In this document: positions 27,743-36,110 of the stretch, piece by piece
Layout: each line of letters opens with the position of its first letter
Position numbering within the stretch: the first letter of the stretch is position 1
Assembly (NCBI RefSeq): GCF_002128405.1
Contig: NZ_NETJ01000003.1
Span: 558,001-622,000, forward strand
Length of the DNA: 64,000 nucleotides
Direction: 5' to 3'
From: Gottfriedia solisilvae
GTDB taxonomy: Bacteria > Bacillota > Bacilli > Bacillales > Bacillaceae_G
Program-made: the position numbers and the translations under genes
The notes under the pieces: generated by a model
What the model was told of the DNA's origin: nothing
What the model saw: the letters and a program-made list of their open reading frames with translations, nothing else
The model's database searches: none

Positions 27743-29227
27743 ATGATGCAAAATGGAACAAATATTTCTCAACAGAGTTTGAAAACAAACATTGCCCCAA
27801 ATCATTTAGATCGTAAATTAAAAACGAGACATCTTTCTATGATCGCGATTGGAGGAACAATTGGTACAGGATTATTTTTGGCAAGTGGATCAATTATTCA
27901 TACTGCTGGACCTGGTGGGGCGTTAACAGCCTATTTAATTGCTGGTATAATGGTTTACTTTTTGATGACAAGCTTAGGAGAAATGGCAGCATTAATTCCA
28001 ATCACTGGTTCATTTAGTACGTATACATCAAGATTTGTTGATCCTGCTTTAGGCTTTGCGGTTGGATGGAACTATTGGTATAACAATGCAATAGTTGTTG
28101 CACTCGAACTGGCCGCGTCTGCCATTATTATGAAATATTGGTTTCCATCAGTCCCTGGAATCGTATGGAGTATGATTTTCCTTTTTCTGATTTTTGGTTT
28201 AAATATTTTAACTGTAAAAGGGTACGGAGAATCAGAATTTTGGTTTGCGATTATTAAAGTAATTACAATAATTATCTTTATTGCTGTAGGACTTCTTATG
28301 ATATTTGGCATCATGAATGGACATACTTCAGGATTTGATAACTTTACGAATGGTGAGGCTCCATTTAAAGGAGGATTTCTATCAATCATTAGTGTGTTTA
28401 TGGTGGTCGGATTTGCTTTTCAAGGAACAGAATTAGTTGGGATTGCTGCTGGTGAAAGTGAGAATCCGAGAAAAAATATCCCTAAGGCAATCAAACAAAT
28501 TTTCTGGCGTTTGCTTTTATTTTATGTCCTTGCGATTTTTGTTATTGGGTGCCTAATTAGCTACAATGACCCACAACTATTAAGCTCTGATATTGAAGAT
28601 ATTGCGGTGAGTCCTTTTACACTTGTATTTAAAAATGCTGGAATTGCTATGGCTGCATCAGTCATGAATGCTGTTATTTTAACGTCTGTATTGTCAGCTG
28701 GAAATTCCGCATTGTATGGTGCATCAAGGGTAGTGTGGGTTCTAGCAAAGGAAAGGAAGGCACCTGCATTTCTAAAAAAAGTAAATTCTAATGGCATTCC
28801 TACAAATGCAATCTATTTATCTACAATCATTGGGATGGCTGCTTTTCTTACTTCACTTTTTGGTGAAGGGACAGTATATACATGGTTATTGAATGCTGCT
28901 GGATTATCTGGTTTTCTTTCTTGGTTAGGAATTTCAATTACACATTATCGTTTTCGAAAAGCATACATAGCGCAAGGAAGAAAATTAAGTGATTTACCAT
29001 ATGTATCAAAATGGTATCCATTTGGGCCAATTGTAGCAACGATTCTTTGTGTCATCGCAATACTTGGTCAAAATTATTCTGCATTCACTGGTGCACAAAT
29101 TGATTGGTATGGTATTTTAGTTTCTTATATTGGCTTACCATTGTTTTTATTAGCTTATTTTGGTTATAAAATCTTGAAAAAAACAAAAATGGTTCCTTTA
29201 AAACAAGCAGACTTTAGTCAAGAATAA
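27743..29227 (+). CDS. APC-family amino acid permease (LysP/RocE type)
   Basis: This proton-coupled amino acid importer has 494 residues and about twelve membrane segments. The substrate-binding helix 1 signature is SMIAIGGTIGTGLFLASGS. Further family motifs are MVYFLMTSLGEMAALIP, GELVG-type GTELVGIAAGESENPRK and SVLSAGNSALYGASR. It sits between the amidohydrolase and acyltransferase genes of the D-amino-acid operon, so it probably brings in the substrate amino acid, possibly in D form. ATG at 27743 or 27746 can serve; both follow AGAGGTG. The exact substrate cannot be read from sequence. Confidence 0.92.
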   Translation: MMQNGTNISQQSLKTNIAPNHLDRKLKTRHLSMIAIGGTIGTGLFLASGSIIHTAGPGGALTAYLIAGIMVYFLMTSLGEMAALIPITGSFSTYTSRFVDPALGFAVGWNYWYNNAIVVALELAASAIIMKYWFPSVPGIVWSMIFLFLIFGLNILTVKGYGESEFWFAIIKVITIIIFIAVGLLMIFGIMNGHTSGFDNFTNGEAPFKGGFLSIISVFMVVGFAFQGTELVGIAAGESENPRKNIPKAIKQIFWRLLLFYVLAIFVIGCLISYNDPQLLSSDIEDIAVSPFTLVFKNAGIAMAASVMNAVILTSVLSAGNSALYGASRVVWVLAKERKAPAFLKKVNSNGIPTNAIYLSTIIGMAAFLTSLFGEGTVYTWLLNAAGLSGFLSWLGISITHYRFRKAYIAQGRKLSDLPYVSKWYPFGPIVATILCVIAILGQNYSAFTGAQIDWYGILVSYIGLPLFLLAYFGYKILKKTKMVPLKQADFSQE

Positions 29228-29252
29228 TAAAAAAATCAAAAGGGGGATCTTC

Positions 29253-30074
29253 ATGACTAAGACAAATCAGATTACTATTCGTTCCCTACAATTTATTGAA
29301 GAACTTGAAGAAGTTAGAAAACTAGAATCCTCAATTTGGGGAGAGAATGATTCAATTCCAACACATCAAACGTTAACTGCTGTAAAGAATGGCGGACTTG
29401 TTTTAGGTGCCTACGATGATCAGAAACTAGTTGGATTCCAATATAGCTTTCCTGGATTCGATGGTAATTCACTTTATCTTTGTTCACATATGTTGGGGAT
29501 CGATAAGGCATATCGAAATAAAGGGATTGGAAACCTACTTAAAATTGCACAACGCGAAGAAGCGCTTGAACTTGGTTATTCTCTTATCACATGGACTTAT
29601 GATCCGTTAGAAAGCGTGAATGGTTATTTAAATATTGCTAAGCTTGGTGGGATTTGTAGTCATTATGTTGAGAATTGTTATGGAAAGATGGATGATCTAC
29701 TTAATAATGGTATTCCATCAGACCGTTTCCTTGTAGAATGGCATATCAGAAATGATACAAATAATGGTAAGCAATTAGATGACATTGAATTAAATCAAGT
29801 GATACTTGAGTCAATTATACAGTGGAACGAAAACGAAGAAGGATTTCCGGTGCCAAGTAAACAATTAGCGAAGATAGAGAAAAAGCTAGCATTTGTTGCT
29901 ATTCCGAAAGATTTTCGATCAATAAGAGATCATAATCTTCAACTTGCACAAGAGTGGAGAATGATAACGAGATCTGTATTTACAAAGTTATTTTCAAATG
30001 GTTGGAAGGTCATTGATTTTCATAAGAATAACAAGACCGAATTACCCGTTCAATTTTATGTATTAAGTAAATAG
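29253..30074 (+). CDS. GNAT-superfamily acyltransferase, probable D-amino acid N-succinyltransferase
   Basis: The product has 273 residues. The N-terminal GNAT fold has an acyl-CoA-binding loop (AYRNKGIGNLLKIAQREEA) and a long C-terminal extension, as in the COG3375-type proteins found beside N-acylamino acid racemases. In Geobacillus kaustophilus such a protein succinylates D-amino acids so that the racemase and a hydrolase can convert them irreversibly to the L form. It lies 19 bp before the racemase gene here. The call on the acyl donor and substrate rests on this context. AAAGGGGGA precedes the ATG. Confidence 0.82.
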   Translation: MTKTNQITIRSLQFIEELEEVRKLESSIWGENDSIPTHQTLTAVKNGGLVLGAYDDQKLVGFQYSFPGFDGNSLYLCSHMLGIDKAYRNKGIGNLLKIAQREEALELGYSLITWTYDPLESVNGYLNIAKLGGICSHYVENCYGKMDDLLNNGIPSDRFLVEWHIRNDTNNGKQLDDIELNQVILESIIQWNENEEGFPVPSKQLAKIEKKLAFVAIPKDFRSIRDHNLQLAQEWRMITRSVFTKLFSNGWKVIDFHKNNKTELPVQFYVLSK

Positions 30075-30092
30075 AATAGGAGAGTTTTATCT

Positions 30093-31199
30093 ATGAAAAT
30101 TAAACAAGTCATTTTACGCCATATGAAGCTAGATTTATTACATCCATTTACAACTAGCTTTGGAACTGAATATGACCGAGAATTCATTTTAGTTGAAGCA
30201 ATTAGTGAGGATGGAATTTCAGGTTGGGCTGAATCAGTTGCGATGTTAGACCCTTTATATAATGAGGAAACGGTAAAAACAAATCGTCATATACTTGAAG
30301 ATTATTTAATTCCGATTGTATTAAATAATGAAATCTCTCATCCTAATGAACTATCTGAAAAATATTTTGCTCATATTCGTGGGAACTATATGGCAAAGTC
30401 GGCAATTGAAGGTGCAGTTTGGGATTTATATGCTAAGCAGGAAAATATTTCGCTTTCAAATGCATTAGGTGGAACAAAAAAAGAAATTGAAGTTGGAGTT
30501 AGTATTGGGATTCAAGACAGCATAGATGCAACAATAAATATAATACAATCACGTTTAGAAGAAGGCTATAAGCGGTTTAAATTAAAAATCAAGCCAGGCT
30601 GGGATGTTGAATTAATAGATAAAGTACGTAAAGTCTATCCGGATATTCCATTAATGGCTGATGCAAACTCGGCTTATACTTTAGCTGACCTTGAGCATCT
30701 TACAGCATTAGACCAATACAATTTAATGATGATCGAACAACCATTAGCTTATAATGACATTATTGATCATGCTGAACTTCAAAATAGAATGGAAACAGCT
30801 ATTTGTCTTGATGAAAGCATCCATTCATTAGAGGATGCGCGGAAAGCTTTAAAACTAGGAAGTTGTAAAATTATTAATATCAAAGTTGGAAGAGTCGGCG
30901 GTTTAACACAAGCAAAGAAAATTCATGATTTATGTCTTGAGAATGGAATACCTTTATGGTGCGGTGGGATGCTAGAATCTGGTATTGGAAGAGCACATAA
31001 TATTGCAATTACCTCCTTACCAAACTTCATCTTACCTGGCGATACAGCCGCGTCTTCACTATACTGGGCAGAAGATATCATTAAACCAGAGGTAACAGTA
31101 GAAAATGGCATCATTAAGGTTCCAAGCTCTCCTGGGATTGGATATGAGCCAGATATTGAAAAAATTAATAAGTATACAATCTCAAAAAAATATTTGTAG
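30093..31199 (+). CDS. Enolase-superfamily N-acylamino acid racemase (NSAR/MenC-like)
   Basis: The enzyme has 368 residues. An N-terminal capping domain is followed by a TIM barrel. The catalytic Lys pair is K-x-K in FKLKIKPG and the Lys in [11 protein letters not shown]. Metal ligands are in LMADANSAY (Asp), MIEQPL (Glu) and CLDESIHS (Asp). The specificity loop ends with [15 protein letters not shown]. The family contains both o-succinylbenzoate synthase (MenC) and N-succinylamino acid racemase. No other men genes are present, while an acyltransferase, permease and amidohydrolase are, so racemase is preferred. It is the last gene of the operon and is followed by a terminator. Confidence 0.85.
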   Translation: MKIKQVILRHMKLDLLHPFTTSFGTEYDREFILVEAISEDGISGWAESVAMLDPLYNEETVKTNRHILEDYLIPIVLNNEISHPNELSEKYFAHIRGNYMAKSAIEGAVWDLYAKQENISLSNALGGTKKEIEVGVSIGIQDSIDATINIIQSRLEEGYKRFKLKIKPGWDVELIDKVRKVYPDIPLMADANSAYTLADLEHLTALDQYNLMMIEQPLAYNDIIDHAELQNRMETAICLDESIHSLEDARKALKLGSCKIINIKVGRVGGLTQAKKIHDLCLENGIPLWCGGMLESGIGRAHNIAITSLPNFILPGDTAASSLYWAEDIIKPEVTVENGIIKVPSSPGIGYEPDIEKINKYTISKKYL

Positions 31200-31210
31200 C
31201 ATAAAAAAAA

Positions 31211-31246
31211 AAGGGTTAAAAGTCTATAAACTTCTAACCCTTGTTT
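31211..31246. terminator. Terminator between the racemase and DUF4129 genes
   Basis: AAGGGTT pairs with AACCCTT, with an inner AAGT/ACTT-type extension, followed by GTTTTATTTT; A-rich sequence on the left gives a T run on the other strand too. Confidence 0.8.
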
Positions 31247-31250
31247 TATT

Positions 31251-32450
31251 TTAGTTTTTCTTCGCTTTATCCTTTGTTCGGTCTTTTATCTCTTTTTTTA
31301 ATGTTTGGAATTCCTTTTCATAGTATTTTTCATTATGCTCTAATATCCCATTTCCATAACGAACTTGCTCGTATGCATGTAGAAGGTCTTGATGATGTTG
31401 GAATTCAGCACGTTGAAACCATTCATTTAAGGTCTCGTGTTCATGCCTACCAAGATCGTGTTTGAGTGCAAATTTTTGAAGTTGGAATATTAATTTACGA
31501 ATATGATCTGATGGGGCAGAATAATTGAAAAAACGTTTTATTATTTTTGTGTTTTCTTTAAATGATAGTTGGTCAATTTCTAGTGGTGATTGTTGTAAAG
31601 TTTGTTCAACTTTTATGAATTTAAACTTATATAAATAAACGCCAATCATGATACATATTAGAATGAAAATAATCAGCCAAGACCAAGAAGGTATATCGGA
31701 TATGATGATGTTATCTTTTTGTGTCTGTGGTAGTTTATCTAGATTTTGCCTTAGTTCTTCTTCTTCTCCCTTTAGTTTAGGTTGAAGCTGAATTTTTTCT
31801 AAGAGATTGAATAAAGGCGCTGCCATAAAGCCTACTAAACCCAGTAAACCATCGAGTAATTTAAAAATTCCCCATTTCACCGTAGGAATAAAGACTGTTA
31901 CAATTGAAGCTAAAATTACCGCAATTGAAAGGGCTCCGAATAAGCCATGCACATTTTTTAGCGCATCTTTATGAACCGCTTGCTGTAAAAAACGTCCAAA
32001 GCTAAAAAGGACTGTAAAACCAATCGAAATCCCATACAGCACATTCATATATGAATAATTTACAATCCAACCATAAAATAATATGAAAAGGCCACTGCAA
32101 TAGAATAGAACTTGAAATTTATGTCGTTCTTCGATCCAAAGCGATGAATCAATTGAGAATGATTTCATACGGAAAAATAGAAAACAAGCACATGCGATCG
32201 CTGTAATTTGATTGAATCCGAGAACATATCCGATTCCACCTGCAACGATTCCAGTGAGGAAAGGGATTAATTGTGTTACTTGTTTTTGCTGTAGAATGAA
32301 AAATAAACTGATATTTCCTACCAAACATACACTAAGAAAGCTAAATAAAGGTGGAAGTTGATTTGATGAGAAATTAAATAAGCATAAAAGAAAATATACA
32401 TATAAGCATTCTAATGAAAAATAATAATTAGGAAGTATACGGTTAATCAT
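31251..32450 (-). CDS. Membrane protein with C-terminal DUF4129-like region
   Basis: The product has 399 residues. The first 210 residues or so contain about seven hydrophobic segments. A soluble loop (KLKGEEEELRQNLDKLPQ) is followed by one more span (WSWLIIFILICIMIGVYLY) and a cytoplasmic tail with the DUF4129 pattern HETLNEWFQRA to HAYEQVRYGNG. In related operons (B. subtilis YebA type) the third protein also has a transglutaminase core between the spans and DUF4129. That core is absent here. It follows the DUF58 gene by 42 bp and ends the operon. The function is unknown; an envelope role with a MoxR chaperone is inferred. Confidence 0.75.
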   Translation of the reverse strand: MINRILPNYYFSLECLYVYFLLCLFNFSSNQLPPLFSFLSVCLVGNISLFFILQQKQVTQLIPFLTGIVAGGIGYVLGFNQITAIACACFLFFRMKSFSIDSSLWIEERHKFQVLFYCSGLFILFYGWIVNYSYMNVLYGISIGFTVLFSFGRFLQQAVHKDALKNVHGLFGALSIAVILASIVTVFIPTVKWGIFKLLDGLLGLVGFMAAPLFNLLEKIQLQPKLKGEEEELRQNLDKLPQTQKDNIIISDIPSWSWLIIFILICIMIGVYLYKFKFIKVEQTLQQSPLEIDQLSFKENTKIIKRFFNYSAPSDHIRKLIFQLQKFALKHDLGRHEHETLNEWFQRAEFQHHQDLLHAYEQVRYGNGILEHNEKYYEKEFQTLKKEIKDRTKDKAKKN

Positions 32451-32492
32451 AATGTACCTCTCATTTTCCTCTTACTTGAAACAAAACGATCG

Positions 32493-33689
32493 TCAAAGTG
32501 GTACGATTGAAGGATGTTGTTCATCATCCTGAAGATAATAAACTTTTTGACCTCTTTTTTGCATTTGTGCGAAATAGCGATCACCCTCACGCCCAAATGG
32601 GCCACATAGGATTACGACAGGTGATTTTAGTTGTTGTTTCTCTACAAAATGTAATAGTTTTGAAATCGGTTGAGTACTTCTTTCGCGATTTATACGAGCA
32701 AGTATTTCAAAGGTTTTTCCTAATTGAGTTGATCCCCCACCTACTGGCAAGTGATAAACTGGAACCCCACTTTCCATGTTCAAATTCAGAACAATTTCGT
32801 ATTCAATATTCTTCAAGGTAGCGTATCTAGCCATATAAGCTATATTACTAGCAATTGAATCAAGATTTTCTATCACATTCATACGATAATTCGGTAAGTC
32901 TATATCTCGTAAATTAATAATAAAAGTCCATGAGTATTCAGCAGTCCTCTCAAATACCTTCGTTTGTAAGACTTGAGCCTTTGCACTTTGTTTCCAATGA
33001 ATTCGTTGGAAAGGATCAGAATAAACATAGTCTCTAGTACCAATTGGTGCCAACACATCCTCGAACATACTTGAAGAAGATGAAAAGTAACCATATGATT
33101 TTGTAGCGATCAACTGTTCAATTTTAGGTACAGGAATTAAATTAGGATATATGACAATTTCTTGATGCAAAAAAGGGATACATAATAGTTCCACATAGCC
33201 TACTCCAAAGAAATTCGTAACAGTGATTTCCAGTGACTTCACTCTAGTAACGCCTCTTTTTACAGCATTTAGTGGAAGCGAAACTTGTACACTTTCTTTC
33301 CCCTTAATTTGAAAAGGTATAGTCAGCTCTAAATCTCTTTTATCTGAACTTGAGCTTGAATGTAAATTAGGGGCTTCAATAATTGGTTCCAATTTTATCC
33401 GAAGAGTTGCATGGATGATTGGTAATCTACTAAGTTGAGTGAATTTAAGTGGAAGTTTAAATTCTTCTCCAACAGAAACTTTAATTGATTCTTTGTTATT
33501 TTCAATAACAAGATGATCTGCAACATGTTGTAAATAATATTTGCCCATCCAGCTCATGACAATTAAGAGAGTGCCTAAAAACATTAATAAATATGAAGAT
33601 TGATAGAAATTGATAATCAGAAAGAAGATACCAATTACAGATAATCCATCTAATGAATTTCTTCCAAAGACTTCTTTTTTCCAAATCAT
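32493..33689 (-). CDS. DUF58 domain membrane protein of a MoxR operon
   Basis: The product has 398 residues. Two N-terminal hydrophobic segments (VIGIFFLIINF; LLMFLGTLLIVMSW) precede a beta-rich exported-like region. The DUF58 signature GTRDYVYSDPFQRIHWKQSA lies near residue 240, followed by a vWA-like C-terminal half. DUF58 proteins act with MoxR AAA ATPases, perhaps as metal-binding adaptors. The ATG shares one base with the MoxR stop codon (TAATG), a sign of translational coupling. The cellular target is unknown. Confidence 0.88.
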   Translation of the reverse strand: MIWKKEVFGRNSLDGLSVIGIFFLIINFYQSSYLLMFLGTLLIVMSWMGKYYLQHVADHLVIENNKESIKVSVGEEFKLPLKFTQLSRLPIIHATLRIKLEPIIEAPNLHSSSSSDKRDLELTIPFQIKGKESVQVSLPLNAVKRGVTRVKSLEITVTNFFGVGYVELLCIPFLHQEIVIYPNLIPVPKIEQLIATKSYGYFSSSSSMFEDVLAPIGTRDYVYSDPFQRIHWKQSAKAQVLQTKVFERTAEYSWTFIINLRDIDLPNYRMNVIENLDSIASNIAYMARYATLKNIEYEIVLNLNMESGVPVYHLPVGGGSTQLGKTFEILARINRERSTQPISKLLHFVEKQQLKSPVVILCGPFGREGDRYFAQMQKRGQKVYYLQDDEQHPSIVPL

Positions 33690-34639
33690 TATTTATTCGC
33701 TCCAGCTTCAACAGGTACAGCTACATTTTTTAAAATAGAATCCATCACTTGGACATTATTCTTTTTCAAAGAGCCTTCCAACGTTAATACTAAGCGGTGC
33801 GCCAACATATAAACAGCAACATCCTTTACATCTTGGGGAGTTACATATGTTCTATTATTTATAAATGCTCGGCCTTGAGCGCATCTCATCAATGCAAGTG
33901 TTCCACGGGGACTTACACCCATTTGAATATCCTCGTGTTGGCGAGTTTCCTGAACAATACTTAAAATATAATCTTCAACCTCATCGGAAATATGTATATT
34001 TTTAACTTCCTCTTTGATTTGAGTAATTTCATCTAAAGTAAATATTTGATTCAAACGTGAAAAAGGAGAATTTGTTCGATGTGTCTGCATCATTTTCTTT
34101 TCCTCTTCAAAAGTAGGGTAATCAAGTTTGATTTGCATGAAGAATCGGTCCATTTGCGCTTCTGGTAATGCGAATGTACCTTGCTGAGATTCAATAGGAT
34201 TTTGTGTAGCAATTACAATAAATGGTGTTGGAAGTGAAATCGTTTCGCCATCGATTGTAACTTGGCGCTCTTCCATCACTTCGAGTAGACTTGATTGCGT
34301 TCTAGGGGTAGCGCGGTTAATTTCATCAGCTAATAATATATTTGTCATTACAGGGCCAATTCTAAGTTGGAATTCTTGATGTTTTGGATGAAAGAATTGA
34401 ATTCCTGTAACATCACTAGGTAATAAATCGGGTGTGAATTGAATTCTCTTAAATAATCCGTTGATCGTTTTAGCGAAGCTCTTTGCTAACTGAGTTTTTC
34501 CTGTACCTGGAACACTTTCTAGTAAAATATGTCCATCATTAATAAGTGCAATAAATATCATTTCTACAACTTCATCTTTACCGATTATTACTTTACCTAT
34601 TTCGCTTTTTAGCTGTGATAACTTTTTTGAAATATTCAT
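33689..34639 (-). CDS. MoxR-family AAA+ ATPase
   Basis: The product has 316 residues. Walker A is in SVPGTGKTQLAKS, and Walker B and the following segment are in LLADEINRATPRTQSSLLEV. Sensor 1 is in VIATQNPIESQQG, sensor 2 in MGVSPRGTLALMRCA, and the family element ALPEAQMDRFFMQ is present. ATG at 34639 is preferred over an upstream in-frame start because AAAGGAGAG lies seven bases before it. It is the first gene of the MoxR-DUF58-DUF4129 operon and probably acts as a chaperone for assembly of a partner. The 400-bp gap upstream to 35041 shows no supported feature. Confidence 0.93.
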   Translation of the reverse strand: MNISKKLSQLKSEIGKVIIGKDEVVEMIFIALINDGHILLESVPGTGKTQLAKSFAKTINGLFKRIQFTPDLLPSDVTGIQFFHPKHQEFQLRIGPVMTNILLADEINRATPRTQSSLLEVMEERQVTIDGETISLPTPFIVIATQNPIESQQGTFALPEAQMDRFFMQIKLDYPTFEEEKKMMQTHRTNSPFSRLNQIFTLDEITQIKEEVKNIHISDEVEDYILSIVQETRQHEDIQMGVSPRGTLALMRCAQGRAFINNRTYVTPQDVKDVAVYMLAHRLVLTLEGSLKKNNVQVMDSILKNVAVPVEAGANK

Positions 34640-35041
34640 TTTACTCTCCTTTAATCTACTTGATCGTATCTTCAATACAGTGTTGAACATTATACAAAAT
34701 ATTCCAATTCTTATAACTTAAATATATTGTAAAGGTATTTTGAAAGGTAGTCTATTTAAAAAGTTTTTTTGAATTCGAGGGACAGAATATTAAAATACAT
34801 TAATTTAACTAGAATTTGAGTAATATATAATGATTGAAAATATTTCTTAAAAGTTGTACATTTTAAATTGGTAAAAAAATTGGAATTTCTTGCCGATAAT
34901 AATATTGATTCATCTAGAGGATGGAAGTATATATTGAAGAATCAATTCGTACAGTTCAAATCGCATAAAAGTTAATTCAGTTAAGTAATCTTCCATTTTT
35001 TTATAAAATTATTGTCAGAATTTTATTGGAGCGAAGATCAT

Positions 35042-35446
35042 ATGAACAACCCTATTAATTGTGAAAGATGCTTTTCTTTAACGGTTCAAAATGGAAAAAG
35101 TAAACTATGTCAAAAGTGTCAGAAGATAGACAATGCTTGGTTAGAGATTGTATTAGATTATCTAAGAAAAAGAGAAAATCGAACTGCTACGATTGTGCAA
35201 GTTTTGAATGCTACACTTGTGAATGAAGAGTGGATCTATGATTGGGTTAGACAAGGGAAAATATTGCAGAGGCATTTTCCGAATATTGGATTACCGTGTC
35301 CAAAGTGCGGTGAGAATTTGACTGATGGTGTTTCGTTATGTCCAAGCTGTTCGGGTAGTTTTGTAAAGGGCTTGGAGGAAGTAAAGGAAATTGAAGGACT
35401 TCAAGGAGATAAACATACAGCTACTTATTTTAAAAGAAATGAGTAA
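35042..35446 (+). CDS. YvyF-like zinc-ribbon/HTH protein
   Basis: The product has 134 residues. An N-terminal zinc ribbon (INCERC to CQKCQK) is followed by a helical DNA-binding-like middle (ATIVQVLNATLVNEEWIYDWVRQGKI) and a C-terminal zinc ribbon (CPKCGENL to CPSCSG). This is the architecture of the flagellar-region protein YvyF of Bacillus, which normally lies next to flgM. No flagellar gene is nearby here, so it is an isolated paralogue. GGAG is ten bases before the ATG at 35042. An earlier in-frame start at 35012 lacks a site. The role is unknown. Confidence 0.75.
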   Translation: MNNPINCERCFSLTVQNGKSKLCQKCQKIDNAWLEIVLDYLRKRENRTATIVQVLNATLVNEEWIYDWVRQGKILQRHFPNIGLPCPKCGENLTDGVSLCPSCSGSFVKGLEEVKEIEGLQGDKHTATYFKRNE

Positions 35447-35454
35447 TGGTTAGA

Positions 35455-35480
35455 AGAGTCTATTGTAGGCTCTTTTTTTT
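35455..35480 (+). terminator. Rho-independent terminator after the YvyF-like gene
   Basis: AGAGTC pairs with GGCTCT (one G-T pair) around a 7-nt loop, followed by eight T. Confidence 0.8.
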
Positions 35481-35510
35481 GTTTTAGGGTCTGTCTGGGA
35501 AAGAAGTGTG

Positions 35511-35629
35511 TTGAATTCCACTACAGGTGCTCGCTTTCCATGGGGTGGGCGCTGAGCCTCCTCGGTGCGTTCGCACCTGCGGGGTCTCAGCTGTCCCACA
35601 TTTCCCATAGGAGTCGAGCACCTTCCGTT
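35511..35629. repeat. Bacillaceae intergenic repeat, copy 2 (inverted relative to copy 1)
   Basis: This segment is the reverse complement of the unit at 16235-16358, with a modest number of substitutions. In copy-1 orientation the apical stem is GGTGCG-AA-CGCACC, against GACGCG-AA-TGCGTC in copy 1, so paired positions have changed together. The outer stem is GGTGCTCG/CGAGCACC. The remaining gap to 36110 is A+T-rich with no supported feature. Confidence 0.88.
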
Positions 35630-36110
35630 ACATTCACCTTCTTGAGTAGCCTTCAATTATTTTAAAAGATTTTGAAAAAGAAGAGAGTTAAATTATTGAT
35701 TCAATCTTTTCATTTTCTATAAATGTAATTTCATGTATTTACATCAAATACTTCTTCAACTATACCTACTACTATGAAGAATACCACCCCGACAATGTCG
35801 CAATGTCTCTTGAGATGTTATTTTTATAAAAAGCTGCTTCATAGACATTTTGTCAAAAAGAGCAAATTTAAGTTGCAATCACTAGATTTCATTAATTAAC
35901 GATTCTATGGGGAAAGTTTATATTTGTATAACAATGGAAGTTTAGTAGTTTTGGATAAAAATTAGAATATTCTCTACAATATTAGTTTTAAAAATTCTAA
36001 ATTAACAGTTAATTATTATTCTAAGATTATTACTTTAATTTTTTGAATATTCGCCGATACATTTAAATGTAAAAGTAGATAGATATTGTTGTAATTAGGG
36101 GGAAGTATGG

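Noticed and set aside
30093-31199. o-Succinylbenzoate synthase (menC) of menaquinone synthesis
   Set aside because: No men genes are nearby, while acyltransferase, permease and amidohydrolase neighbours point to N-acylamino acid racemase; dual activity remains possible.
35450-35656. 68-codon ORF on the minus strand over repeat copy 2
   Set aside because: It is produced by the G+C-rich repeat itself; the repeat's inverted copy at 16235 does not keep the frame.
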